64,000 nucleotides of DNA from Dromiciops gliroides (lineage: Eukaryota > Chordata > Mammalia > Microbiotheria > Microbiotheriidae): positions 52,421,143-52,485,142 of the forward strand of contig NC_057867.1 in the NCBI RefSeq assembly GCF_019393635.1, read 5' to 3'. The notes beneath the pieces were generated by a model. That model saw only the letters and a program-made list of their open reading frames with translations, did not search any database and was not told where the DNA came from. Below, piece after piece: positions 42,190 to 52,130 of this stretch; the first letter of the stretch is position 1, and every line of letters begins with the position of its first letter. A program made the translations under genes and the position numbers.

Positions 42190-42191
<2 letters not shown>

Positions 42192-42255
<64 letters not shown>

Positions 42256-42500
42256 CACCACCACCACCACCACCATCACCATCACATGTTTATATAATGC
42301 TTACTATGCGCTAGGCACTATGCTTTACAAATATTATCTTGTTTGATTCTCAAAACATCCTTGGGAGGGAGGTGCTATTATTATCCCCATTTTACAGATG
42401 ATAAAACTAAGATAGACAAAGGTTAAGTGGATTTTCCCTTGTCCAGGGTTTAAACTCAGTTTTCCAGATTCTAAGTCTTGAATTTTATCCCCTGATAATG
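42192..42500 (-). mobile_element. Family C SINE with (ACT)n(ACC)n microsatellite at its 3' tail
   Basis: About 18 ACT units then 10 ACC units (42,192-42,282) precede a reversed family C body (GGTGCTATTATTATCCCCAT, TTTTACAGATGATAAAACTA). The tail of family C is normally ATT/ACT-rich, so the microsatellite probably grew from it. The 87-codon ORF with a Thr run is artefactual. Confidence 0.75.
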
Positions 42501-42630
42501 TAAGAGGAACATAGTGTATAGAGGTACAGAGTAAGGAATGTGAGAAATTCATTGCCCTCTACTTTAGTCAGACTACATCTCCAGTACTTTTTTCCCTGAT
42601 CTGGTGCCATTTTTTAAAAAGGACATTATA

Positions 42631-42794
42631 GGGGCAGCTAGGTGGCGCAGTGGATAGAGCACCGGCCCAGGATTCAGGAGTACCTGAGTTCAAATCTGGC
42701 CTCAGACACTTAACACTTATTAGCTGTGTGACCCTGGGCAAGTCACTTAACCCCAATTGCCCAGCAAAAAAATAATAATAAAAATAAAAAAAAT
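42631..42794 (+). mobile_element. Family A CORE-SINE inside L3/CR1
   Basis: Exact 15-bp duplication AAAAAGGACATTATA at 42,616-42,630 and 42,795-42,809. End reads CCCCAATTGCCCAGCA, a mosaic of the two end types. Confidence 0.94.
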
Positions 42795-42925
42795 AAAAAG
42801 GACATTATAAGCTAGATCATATCCTGAGGAAGGTGACTAGGATAACGAAGGCCTTGTATTTGTGTTGTCAGTTATTCATGCCTCCTTCTCCCCATCCCCT
42901 AATTACTTTGTACATATTACATGCA

Positions 42926-43157
42926 GCATGTCCCAAAAGTTTTAGTGCTATTTTAAGCTTTAAAAACATAAAACTAGGGGCAGCTAGGTGACACAGTGGA
43001 CAGAGCACCGGCTCTGGACTCAGGAGGACCTGAGTTCAAATCCAGCCTCAGACACTTGACACTTAGTAGCTGTGTGACCCTGGGCAAGTCACTTAACCCC
43101 AATTGCCTCAAAAAAACAAACAAACAAACCATAAAACTACATTAATACTTTTGGGAG
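42926..43157. mobile_element. Mariner-like MITE split by a SINE
   Basis: CATGTCCCAAAAGTTTTAGTG at the left and CATTAATACTTTTGGGAG at the right are inverted repeats. They are related to those of the 77-bp MITE at 50.3 kb. The original element was about 80 bp. Confidence 0.6.
42977..43129 (+). mobile_element. Family A CORE-SINE inside the MITE
   Basis: Exact 10-bp duplication CATAAAACTA at 42,967-42,976 and 43,130-43,139. AATTGCCTCA end with (AAAC)n tail. Confidence 0.93.
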
Positions 43158-43189
43158 CTTCAAATGGCACTATGACTTTTGCAACACCT

Positions 43190-43322
43190 TATATTTACTT
43201 ATTATTGTTTCCCCTCAGCAGAATATTGAGCTTTGTCTCTCTATCCCCAGAATCTAGCAGAGAGCTTGGCACTTAGTAAGTGCATACTTATTGCTTGTGG
43301 AATTGTACTGAATGTCATCATT
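43190..43322 (+). mobile_element. L2 LINE 3' end
   Basis: TCAGCAGAATATTGAGCTTT then CTTAGTAAGTGCATACTTAT. Confidence 0.6.
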
Positions 43323-43860
43323 TAGCCTAAGAGGCAGCATAATACTGCCTGGGGGCTGAATCAGGCCCATGGGCTGATTTTGAACAACTGACCAAAACCA
43401 TCCTTAGCTCATGGATCAAATCTCAGCCCGGTTTGCCAACACCAGATGAACCTGTTGAAAGCTCACCACATGATGTGTGAGCTATGTGTTAATTTTCAAT
43501 GAATTTTCTTAGACTTGCAGCAGGTGGTTTGTCTTACCATATTCTTGGGAGATGGAGTCTTTTTTCTCCCTCCAAAATAAATGCTAGAAGGCACTGTCAT
43601 CTTGGCTCTCTGTCCTATTGGAATTTCCTCGATCTCTTTCCTCTCCTTTCCCTTGTAAGGACAAAGGCAAAATGGCAGAAAACATAGAGAGGAAGGGAAG
43701 GAGAGAAAGAGCTCCAAACTTCATAACTGTACCAAGACTTTTGGGCTGTCCTGTATTTAAGGGTTTTTTCAGCATGTACTATCAGCTTATCCTGTCATAT
43801 TTGGGAAGAGAGGAGAAAAGGGTTGATCTTGTCATCCTTCATTTAGAATAGAAAGTATTG
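43323..43860. other. No gene seen
   Basis: Overlapping ORFs on both strands (60-77 codons) show no motif. No clear repeat signature. Confidence 0.4.
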
Positions 43861-43872
43861 ACTCTAATTCTT

Positions 43873-44007
43873 TTTTGGGGGGTGGGGCAAGTGACTTGCC
43901 CAGGGTCACACAGCTAGTAAGTGTTAAATGTCTGAGGCTGTATTTGAACTCAGGTCCTCCTGACTCCAGGGCTGGTGCTCTATCCACTGTGCCACCTAGC
44001 TGCCCCA
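43873..44007 (-). mobile_element. Family A CORE-SINE, minus strand, small deletion
   Basis: Exact 12-bp duplication ACTCTAATTCTT at 43,861-43,872 and 44,008-44,019. The pre-tail AATTGGGGTT segment is missing. Confidence 0.92.
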
Positions 44008-44104
44008 ACTCTAATTCTTAACGTACATATTCTATTTTTACATCTTGGACAGTTTTCTATAGCATCAGAATGATATATAGCATTAAGTGACATTATGCTC
44101 CCTC

Positions 44105-44345
44105 ATGAAAGGTGGCATGATATAGTGATTAGAGTACTGGGGACAGACTCAGGAACCCCTGGGTTCAAGTCCTGTTATCTAATAATATAGAACTAGGGAA
44201 ATTGGGTTCAAATGCCAGTTGTAGCACTTAATATTGCCACCTTGTGCTTTTGAGCAAATTCCTTTACTTCTCTGGGCCTCATTTTCTTCATTTGAAAAGT
44301 GAGGAGGCTAGCCTCGATATTCTCTAAGATTGGTTCTGTCTCTAA
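44105..44345 (+). mobile_element. MIR-type SINE relic
   Basis: GTGATTAGAGTACTGGGGAC head, a partly duplicated GGGTTCAAATGCCAG block, and TCTGGGCCTCATTTTCTTCA tail. Confidence 0.65.
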
Positions 44346-44424
44346 ATCTTTGGTCTTACGAAATACCTTGTGGATTGAGTGGACAAAATGGGTGAGCTTG
44401 TAGAAAATCAAGTTCATAAGATAA

Positions 44425-44690
44425 GAACAAAATACAAAGGTATTTAAAGCCTTCTACAGTCTGCCTCTGACTTGTATTCCCAGCTCTTATTTCTTGGTAT
44501 CTCCCTTCATGCCTTCTCTGTTCCAGTTAAACTTGATGGTTAGCTATTGCCTCAACTTGACATTTCATGTCCCACCTTTGGGTATTTGCACAGGCTATCT
44601 CCCAAACTGTGTTCTTTCTATGTTGTCACTTCCCACCTCCCCTACCCCCACCTTTTGACATTCTTTCTTTCTTTTAGGAGCAAACTCAGG
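44425..44690 (+). mobile_element. L2 LINE fragment
   Basis: AAGCCTTCTACAGTCTGCCT, TTTGGGTATTTGCACAGGCT and ACTTCCCACCTCCCC resemble the late RT and post-RT portion of L2. Confidence 0.6.
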
Positions 44691-45153
44691 GGTTAGAAAC
44701 CCTTCCTTCCTCTATACCAGCTCTGACAAGTGGTCGTCCAACTTTTATTTGAATGCCCCCCATGAGGGAGAACCTACCACTTTCCAAAGCTGCACATTCT
44801 GTTCTGGGATCGCTGCATCTACCTGTTGATCCTACTTCTTCCCTCTCCTACTAGACATCCCTTAAGATACTTGAAGAAATCTCTCATGTCCCCCTTAATC
44901 CTTTTCTTTTTCCAGACCAACCTCTCCACCTCCATCAATGGCTTCTCATATGGCATGAAGTCCTCTACCATCTTGGTTAGGCTCCTCTTGACATTCTCAA
45001 GGTTATCTATGTCCCTCTTTAGCTGTACTGTCCAAAATTTAACAGAATGCTTTAGATATGGTATGATCAGGACAGAGGACAGCAGGACCATCACTCCTTC
45101 TTTTTGAACACCATACCTCTCTTAATGCAGCCCAAGATCACATTAGCTTTCTT

Positions 45154-45303
45154 TTTTTTTTTAGTGAGGCAATTGGGGTTAAGTGACTTGCCCAGGGTCA
45201 CACAGATAGTAAGTGTTAAGTGTCTGAGGCCGGATTTGAACTCAGGTACTCCTGACTCCAGGGCCGCTGGTGCTCTATCCACTGTGCCACCTAGCTGCCC
45301 CTA
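45154..45303 (-). mobile_element. Family A CORE-SINE inside L3/CR1, minus strand
   Basis: Exact 14-bp duplication ACATTAGCTTTCTT at 45,140-45,153 and 45,304-45,317. Contains a 3-bp GCT-like duplication in the head (GGGCCGCTGGTGC). Confidence 0.94.
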
Positions 45304-45481
45304 ACATTAGCTTTCTTGACAGCCACATTGCACCATTGATGCATACTGAACTTACAATCCATGACAACCCCAACATCTTCTTCAGAAGAACAACTGTCTA
45401 GTCATGTCTTTCCCATCTTGTGTTTGCAAAGTTGATTTTTTATACCCAACTTTACATTTATTTTTATTACATTTCAGTTTA

Positions 45482-45960
45482 TTGGATTGGGAAGCAAATG
45501 AAAAAGAAGTATGGTATATGAGCATGATGGAATATTGTTCAGTAAGAAAAAGGTGAATATGAGGAACTCAGAGAACCATGGGAAGATTTATATAAACTGA
45601 TATAGAATTAAATAAGCAGAATTAAAAGAACACTATATATTGTGATTACAACATTATAAACCAAAAGATCCCTAAGAGGGAGATGAACTCTAAGTAATTG
45701 AAAAACCAGTAGTCTTGGAGAAAACATAAACAGAGATGCTTCCTTTCTCACAACAAAAATGATTGGTGGTGTTACTAGGGTAGAATGTTTATAGTGTCTA
45801 CAATTGCTGTGTGGAATGTTTTTACTTAATTATTTTTCTTTGTCATAAGGTAGGGTTGGGGGGATAGAGAAACCGTAAAGGGATATAAGAGTTTAAATAT
45901 TTTTTTGCCCAGAAATGATTAATGTAAGAACAAAAGACATCAATAAAGCATATTAAAAAT
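45482..45960 (+). mobile_element. L1 LINE 3' end inserted in L3/CR1
   Basis: GTATGGTATATGAGCATGAT, ATGGAATATTGTTCAGTAAG and AAATAAGCAGAATTAAAAGA, ending at AATAAAGCATATTAAAAAT, are the L1 3' end. The host text resumes immediately after. Confidence 0.7.
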
Positions 45961-46520
45961 AAATTTAATCTCATTCGATTCAACCCAGTTTTCTAGGTTG
46001 TCAGGATCTTTTTGGATCCTAACTCTGACATCTAGTATATTAGTTAATCACATGTCAGCTTTGTATTGACTACACATTTAATATGTATGCCATTGATAAA
46101 AATATTAAACAACACAGGGCCAAGGACAGATCCCTGGGATGTACCATTGGCTACTTCATTCCAAGTTGCCACTGAACCATTGATAGATCAGTATCATTCA
46201 GCCTGTTCTGCATTCACCTTCCAGTGCCCCATGTTTCTTCTTGGCCACAAGAACAACACAAGAGACTTTGTCAAATGCTTTGCTTATATCTGGCAAAAAT
46301 GTAGTTATGGCATCTTCCTGATCTATCATTGTGCTTGTCAAAATCACCCATTGCTTTTCTAGAGTGTCACTTACTAGCCATTTGTTCTAGAATTTTTCCA
46401 GGAATGGAAGTCAAATTTCCTAGCCAATTCATTATTGGCAGAATTGAATTGAATACAGTCATAAGGGCTTTCTTTCTATGCCACACAATGTGTTCTTTCT
46501 ACCTCATTGTCTTATTTTTT

Positions 46521-46660
46521 TTTTAGTGAGGCAATTGGGGTTAAGTGACTTGCCCAAGGCCACATAGCTAGTAAATGTCAAGTGTCTGAGGCCGGATTTG
46601 AACTCAGGTACTCCTGAACCCAGGGCCGGTGCTTTATCCACTGTGCCATCTAGCTGCCCC
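46521..46660 (-). mobile_element. Family A CORE-SINE, minus strand
   Basis: Exact 16-bp duplication CATTGTCTTATTTTTT at 46,505-46,520 and 46,661-46,676. Confidence 0.94.
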
Positions 46661-46676
46661 CATTGTCTTATTTTTT

Positions 46677-47170
46677 AAGACTAATTAGTAAACGAAAGAA
46701 ACAACATTTCTTTCGATATGGGCATGAAATCCCCCTTTTTTACCAAAGGAAGACAACAACAGCAAAGAGATTTTGAGGAAGACAGATAGTTTGTATAAAT
46801 GGGCATTATGCTTTTGGTCACCAGCTAAAATATATATTTGCTAAGAGGTACTAGACTGCTGAAGTGTAGTAGCATTTTATCACCTACATTGATTAGTTCC
46901 TAGTAATGTGATGAACTAGCAATATTTTTTATTTAAAATCATAATTGTGACTGTAACCATCTGTATGAATTATTTTAAAGAAATAAAAGTCCCCAAACAT
47001 AAAAAGTGTCTGAAATATCTCTCATAAATCTGCATTGAATTAGGAATATTCAGAACCACGCAAATGATACTTCTATTTTGTTCCCCAAAGAAACCCTATT
47101 CATTTTTTTTTCATTTTCCCTTTCTTCTGAAGAGGAAGAATCCACTCACAAGAGTAACAATTGGTTCTAA
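46677..47170. other. AT-rich unique sequence; candidate conserved noncoding element
   Basis: No repeat signature over about 490 bp. No ORF of note. Contains several TAAT/ATTA cores. Function is unknown. Confidence 0.3.
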
Positions 47171-47174
47171 TAAT

Positions 47175-47290
47175 ACTATCCATTAATTCAAAATATTTGT
47201 AAAGTGCCTATGGGGCATAAAACACTATATGAAGAATTGGAGGAGATAGAAAAGCGGTCTGTGTGGAGCTCACAGTAGTAGAAAGACATG
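47175..47290 (-). mobile_element. L2 LINE 3' end, minus strand, diverged
   Basis: ATATTTGTAAAGTGCCTATG and CTGTGTGGAGCTCACAGTAG. Confidence 0.5.
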
Positions 47291-47334
47291 GTCCCACTTT
47301 AGATAACTAAATCACAATATGACACAGTAAGTGC

Positions 47335-47425
47335 AGTTGGTTGGTTGCTTGTTGTCCTTGGTTCTTGAACGTGACTATGTTGGAGTCTGATCAGACCAAT
47401 AGGAGCTCAGAAAGCTCTATCACGG
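47335..47425 (-). mobile_element. Non-LTR 3' end, reversed copy of the 34.9-kb fragment
   Basis: GTTGTCCTTGGTTCTTGAAC, GTTGGAGTCTGATCAGACCAA-like text and AGGAGCTCAGAAAGCTCTAT mirror 34.92-35.06 kb. Confidence 0.5.
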
Positions 47426-47427
47426 GT

Positions 47428-47690
47428 TGGGAAGCTAGGTGATGCAATGGATAGAGCATCAGGCCTGGAGTCAGGAAGACCTGAGTTCAAATCCGGCCTC
47501 AGACACTTAATGTAGCTGTGTGATCCTGGCCAAGTCACTTCACCCTGTTTGTCTCTGTTTCCTCATATGTAAAATGAGCTGGATAATGAAATGACAAACT
47601 ACCCCAGTATCTTTGCCAAGAAAACCCCATAATGGGGTTACTAAGAGTTGGACATGATTGAAAGGATTTCCAACAACAAGAACAACAAAG
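47428..47690 (+). mobile_element. Family B SINE
   Basis: GGAAGCTAGGTGATGCAATG head through CTTTGCCAAGAAAACCCC to a CAACAACAAGAACAACAAAG end. Confidence 0.88.
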
Positions 47691-47830
47691 GTACATTAAA
47701 GGTGCGTAGCAAAGTGGTAGGTGAGGTCCAAGAGGTTAGGAGAGAGTTCTAGGGAATTTCTTCCTGTAGGAAGGAGTACTTGAATTGGGCTTCAGAAAAT
47801 AGATAAGAATTCAATAAGTAAAAAGGGAGA
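47691..47830 (-). mobile_element. L2 LINE fragment, minus strand, probable
   Basis: TTTCTTCCTGTAGGAAGGAG and GAATTGGGCTTCAGAAAAT resemble reversed L2 text; continuation of the 47.2-kb fragment across the SINE is plausible. Confidence 0.45.
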
Positions 47831-48440
47831 AGTTCAATTCTGGCATATCCTGTATGGGATTGCCCTGGTCAGCATCATTTCTAATAATATTCCTTATCCG
47901 TTATGGCCAAACTCTGCCATGTTGTCATTACCCCCTACCGTACTATCCTTACATTTATAATATTGTCACTATGGAACTAACTGTCCCTACCTGTAATGTT
48001 ATTTTACCTAACACCATGTTTTAATGGAAACCAATTAACTATGTTAGGTAGGGGCTACCTATATAAACATTTTGTTTAACTGCCTTTGGGGTAACATTTC
48101 AAAGGGAAAATATTAAGGCTCTGAACGAGAGAAAAATTTTCCTATTACTATTGAAAACTTTAATTACACTTGCAGTGTGGCAATTGGGCTGTCAGAATAA
48201 ATTTGTGTATCTGCCTCTACAAATACCAACTAATAACCCATTAACAACCTCAAATAGCCTTTTCATTTCCTTCCAGATCAGAATCCATCTGATATAGAGA
48301 TGAAATTTAGGAAAGCCCACTCTGCTTCAGCCACCATGTTTTAGAATTATATTTATTTTATAAAGTGTCAAAATACGAGTGATTTTTGGAAAATGTGAAA
48401 AAAAGAGAAAGGGTCTTAAGATTTTGGTGGTACTATGATG
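47831..48440. other. Unique sequence with a short perfect inverted repeat
   Basis: TACCTAACA (48,005-48,013) and TGTTAGGTA (48,042-48,050) form a 9-bp stem with a 28-nt loop. No repeat family or gene is recognised. Confidence 0.35.
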
Positions 48441-48695
48441 AGATGGGAATCGTTTCTATTATAATAGTTTGGCTTCTCCTGTTCTTTCAGTTATTTGGGT
48501 TCCTGTCTTCTCCCTCTACTAGATTATAAGGTTGTTGAATGCATTACTGTGCCTGTTTTGGGGCAGCTCTTCCATCATTTGTCATTTGTCTCTGAGGCAA
48601 GGAACTGTTACTTTTTCATCTTTACTTTTTTTACCCAAATGACTAGCACTTAGCAGACGCTTAATAAACATTTGTTGAATTGGATTATAAATACT
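48440..48695 (+). mobile_element. L2 LINE 3' end
   Basis: CTACTAGATTATAAGGTTGT, AGCACTTAGCAGACGCTTAA and CATTTGTTGAATTGGATTAT. Confidence 0.65.
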
Positions 48696-49395
48696 TTAGA
48701 ACCTGAAAGGAATTCTATCATTTAAAAAGTTATCTGATCCAAAGAAAAGGATGATCTTAGATAGGAAAGTGAAAGCCACTTTTTAATTAATCATTTTTTA
48801 CAAATATATTTAAAAACAATATAACACACAAATTAGATACTAATTTAAAAATTAACTTTTTATTATTTGAGATTTCTGATTCTTCTCTGTATACATGCTC
48901 TGTGCTCTCTCTGCTTTTGTCTTTCAGTCTCTGTCTTGCACATACACAGACAAAGACAAACGCACAGACACAGACAGACAGACAGACACCTTTTCCCTGT
49001 CTCAACACTGGCCAACAGCACTGGAGAAGCTTTCCCCATTGATTATTCTGTCCCTCACCACCCTTCCCCTACCCCTTACCTGGACCTCCTTACAGGTAGA
49101 AGACAGGAGAGGGGAAGGCAGGTGCCAAGGTCCAGGGCTCCAGGCCCAAGGAAAAGGAGAGTTTCTTTTATATCAGAACCTCTCCTCCCTGTTTCCTCCT
49201 CCTTCTTTGTCCCCTTCCCTACAACTGCTTGGAAACTCAATATCCCCCTCCTCTCCTTTCTATTTCTGGATGGGCTTCTCCCTGCCCAGGCCCCAGTTCG
49301 GCCCTGACTCTGCCCCTCCCTGGGCATGTTTCCCTAGTTGCAGAATGGAGAGTGAGTAGTACAAGTGGGTGAGATAAAAATAAACTGGGTAGGAG
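48696..49395. other. No supported gene; CA/CAGA-rich and C-rich low complexity
   Basis: Overlapping frames of 146 and 154 codons (plus) and 83 (minus) span a (CAGA)n run at 48,940-48,990 and a C/T-rich stretch to 49,330. No motif, Kozak or polyadenylation context supports coding. Confidence 0.4.
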
Positions 49396-49590
49396 ACTGA
49401 AAAGAAATCAGGCAAAGGCCAACATGGATGAATCAGAGGTCTAAAAAGAAGTCAGATAGAAAGCTGGACAGAAGTCTGGCAGTGTTCAGAAAGGAAATCA
49501 TGCTGGGGAATGAAAAGAAATTAGGCAGAAAGACCACTATGAGTAAGAAAATTGAGTAGAGGGCTAAAAAAGAAATTAGGCAGTGAACCA
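49396..49590. repeat. Degenerate short repeat array (GAAAAGAAATYAGGCA motif)
   Basis: Motif variants occur at about 49,398, 49,443, 49,516 and 49,566 (TGAAAAGAAATCAGGCA, TAAAAAGAAGTCAGATA, TGAAAAGAAATTAGGCA, TAAAAAAGAAATTAGGCA). Spacing is irregular. Confidence 0.55.
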
Positions 49591-50028
49591 AAGGAAAGCA
49601 GGCTTATAGACACCAAGCTCACTGCCCTAAAGTTTGTAGATGCCACTCTCCTTCCTAGTCTAAAAATGAAGGCAATAGTTGACTTTATGCAATGCTACAG
49701 CTATAGTATCTCTCCCATTCTCCATGATTTTTCTTTTAAAAATACCATTTATTGTTTTTTACAAGCATTTATTATCTTTCCCTCCTCTTTCCTCTTCTCC
49801 ATTGAACAATTTTTTTCAAAAAGACAAAAAAAGCCTTATAACAAATATATGCAGTTCAGCAAAACAAGTACCCACATTGGTCATATTCAAAAATACGTGT
49901 CTCTTTCTGCATTTCAAGTCTATTACCTTTTTGGCAGGTGATGGCTAACATACTTTGTATTGTGGTTTAGTATTGCATTGATCAGAGTTCTAAAATCTTT
50001 CAAAGTTGTTTGTTTTAAAAATGCTGTC
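49591..50028. other. No gene recognised
   Basis: ORFs of 129 and 89 codons overlap in different frames in T-rich sequence and carry no known motif. Confidence 0.4.
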
Positions 50029-50168
50029 GGGGCAGCTAGATGGCGCAGTGGATAGAGCACCGACCCTGGATTCAGGAATACCTGAGTTCAAATCCGGCCT
50101 CAGACATTTAACACTAGCTGTGTGACCCTGGGCAAGTCACTTAACCCCAATTGCCTCACCAAAAAAAA
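50029..50168 (+). mobile_element. Family A CORE-SINE
   Basis: Exact 12-bp duplication AAAAATGCTGTC at 50,017-50,028 and 50,169-50,180. Lacks the TTACT part of the core. Confidence 0.94.
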
Positions 50169-50180
50169 AAAAATGCTGTC

Positions 50181-51302
50181 ATTGTTGAAATTATTTCCCT
50201 GATTCTATTTCCTTCTACATTAGTTCCTAGAGGTCTTCCCAGTTTCTTCTGAAACCATCCATGTTGTCATTTCTTATGGTACAATTCCACCACATTTATC
50301 TACAGGGTGTTCCAAAACCCTAAGTGTCATTCTAAGCTTCATTAGCTTGAACCTTCACTAAGACTTTTGAGATACCCTGTACTATAATATTTAGCCATTC
50401 TCCAGTAGATGGCCACCCTCTTAAATGACAGTTTTGGGCTACTATGAAAAGAGCTGCTATAAAACATTTTTGCAAATATGGGTGCTTTCTCCTTTTTAAC
50501 TTCACTGTGGCATAAGCATAGTCATAGCATTGCTGGGTCAAAGTGACTTTTTGTGCATAGTTTCAAACTTCTTTCTGGAATGGCTGGACCAATAACCCTG
50601 GCAGCATTTGTTTGCCTCTTTTTCTTGAAGCCCCTCCAACATTTGTAATTTTGCTTTTTGGCAACTTTGCCAATCTGATGTCTGTGAAGTAGAGAGTCAC
50701 AGTCGCTTGAATGGGTGTGAGGTGGAATCTAAGAATTGATTTATTTTGCATTTTTCTAATTATTAGTGAGTTAGAACATTTTTCATGTTTATTGTTGATA
50801 GGTGGGAGTTCTTCCTTTGAAAACTGCCTTTTCATATCCTTTGACCATTTATCAATTGGGGAATGACTTGTATTCTTATGAATGTAATTCAATTCTCTAT
50901 ATCCTTGAGAGCTGAGGCCTTTATCAGAGAAACTTACTATAAACCTCCCCCCACTCCTGTTTTCTGTTTTCCTTTTAATCTTGGCTGCATTGGGGTTTTT
51001 TATGTAAAACTTTTTAAATTGAATGTAATCAAAATTATCAATTTTATATCCCATAATGCTCTCTATCTCTTGTTTGGTCATAAATTTTCCACTTATCTAT
51101 AGATTTGACAGGTAAATTATATCATGGCCCCTAATTTGCTTATGTTATCACCCCTTCTTTCTAAATCACGTACCCATTTTGATCTTATCTTGGTATACAG
51201 TGTGAGATGTTGGTCTATATCTAATATCTGTGAAACTGCTTTCTAGTTTTCCCAGAAGTTTCTGTCAAATAGTGAGTTCTTGTCCCAAAAGCTGGGATCT
51301 TG
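50181..51302 (-). mobile_element. L1 LINE ORF2 3' part, minus strand
   Basis: The minus-strand 172-codon ORF (51,081-50,563) contains HSPIDKWSKDMKRQFSKEE and SLIIRKMQNKSILRFHLTP, the conserved C-terminal region of L1 ORF2p. Further along, 50,541-50,332 encodes KCFIAALFIVAQN, the later MFIAALF-type motif. The frame shifts between these, and a 77-bp MITE breaks the second part. Antisense ORFs here are shadows. Confidence 0.88.
50303..50379. mobile_element. 77-bp mariner-like MITE inside L1
   Basis: Begins CAGGGTGTTCCAAAA and ends TTTTGAGATACCCTG. Both flanks are TA (50,301-50,302 and 50,380-50,381), the mariner/Tc1 target. The interior is nearly palindromic (AAGCTTCATTAGCTTGAA at the centre). 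Confidence 0.8.
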
Positions 51303-51315
51303 TGCAAAGACTTTT

Positions 51316-51455
51316 TTTTTGCAGGGCAATGAGGGTTAAGTGACTTGCCCAGGGTCACACAGCTAGTAAGTGTCAAGTTTCTGAGGCCACATTTGAACTC
51401 GGGTCCTCCTGAATCCAGGGCTGGTGCTTTATCCACTGCGCCACCTAGCTGCCCC
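51316..51455 (-). mobile_element. Family A CORE-SINE, left of a stacked pair
   Basis: GCAGGGCAATGAGGGTTAAG to CACCTAGCTGCCCC. Left target sequence TGCAAAGACTTTT at 51,303-51,315 has its partner only after the second SINE, so one SINE landed in the other's tail. Confidence 0.92.
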
Positions 51456-51467
51456 CTAAATTTCTTT

Positions 51468-51614
51468 CTTTTTTTTTTGTGGGGCAATGAGGGTTAAGTG
51501 ACTTGCCCAGGGTCACACAGCTAAGTAAGTGTCAAGTGTCTGAGGTCAGCTTTGAACTCAGGTCCTCCTGAATCCAGGGCCGGTGCTTTATCCACTGCGC
51601 CACTTAGCTGCCCC
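51468..51614 (-). mobile_element. Family A CORE-SINE, right of a stacked pair
   Basis: GTGGGGCAATGAGGGTTAAG to CACTTAGCTGCCCC, followed by TGCAAAGACTTTT (51,615-51,627). Confidence 0.92.
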
Positions 51615-51627
51615 TGCAAAGACTTTT

Positions 51628-52130
51628 AAATTGTATATAATCACAATTATCCATCCTATCTTTTGTGATCCTCTCTCTCCATTATTGGTCATGAACTCTT
51701 CCCCTACCCATGGATCTGGAAGTTAATTTTTCTTTGTTTCTCTAATAATTATGATCATTTGCTTATGATTTTATGTGTAACATATCTGTTTGGAGCTTAT
51801 CTTGATATGTGTTATAATATACTGGTCTATGCCTAATTTCTGTCAAATAGCTTTTTGGTTTTCTTAGAAGCTTTTGTCAAATAGTGAGTTTTACCCTAAT
51901 ACCAAGATTTATCATTCACTAAGATACTCTGCTTGTTTGCTTTTGTATGTTGTATAACTAGTCTGGTCCCATTTATTGACCTTTATTTTAAAATCAGTAC
52001 CAAATAATTTTAATGATTCCTTTCCCCCCAGTATTTCCCTTGAGATTCTTAGACTATACTGAACAACTGAGGAGTAGAAATGAAGATCTGTTTTCATCCA
52101 TATTTGATCCATTCTCCTTCTATTCACCTA
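51628..52130 (-). mobile_element. L1 LINE ORF2 region, minus strand, second fragment
   Basis: ATTATTGGTCATGAACTCTT, GCTTATCTTGATATGTGTTA and TTCTGTCAAATAGCTTTTTG repeat, with divergence, text already present at 51,060-51,280. This is therefore a second overlapping L1 copy or a duplication. Confidence 0.65.

Larger units (their letters stand above)
39640..42860 (+). mobile_element. L3/CR1 LINE, plus strand, heavily interrupted
   Basis: Recognisable pieces run in order. They are 39,640-40,030 (AAGTCACAAGGACCAGATAA, TTCTTGGCAAAATTCTAGAA) and 40,975-41,050, where a frame reads YLDFSKVFDKVSY, close to the CR1 RT motif. They continue at 41,735-42,180 (GATGAAATTT-like and AAAAGATCTAAAAGTCTTAG) and 42,565-42,860 (CAGACTACATCTCCAGTACT, AGGAAGGTGACTAGGATAAC). 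The gaps are filled by a family B SINE, two unidentified segments, a microsatellite with family C SINE, and a family A SINE. The ORF is destroyed. Confidence 0.75.
44690..46500 (-). mobile_element. L3/CR1 LINE, minus strand, with nested L1 and SINE
   Basis: Reversed CR1 text runs continuously apart from two insertions. It includes TGGTCGTCCAACTTTTATTT, CATTCTCAAGGTTATCTATG, TTAATGCAGCCCAAGATCAC, then (after L1) GATAAAAATATTAAACAACA, GGACAGATCCCTGGGATGTA and GACTTTGTCAAATGCTTTGC. The last is the complement of the FDK(V/A)-type RT motif region. ORFs of 91-98 codons are remnants or shadows. Confidence 0.8.

Noticed and set aside
42083..42346. 87-codon ORF with a poly-Thr run
   Set aside because: The run is an ACT/ACC microsatellite at a SINE tail inside L3/CR1.
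48867..49359. 146- and 154-codon ORFs
   Set aside because: Two different frames open over the same C/T-rich sequence and a CAGA repeat, with no coding hallmark.
50563..51081. 172-codon minus ORF as a host gene
   Set aside because: It shows the L1 ORF2 C-terminal motifs and is a dead LINE fragment.
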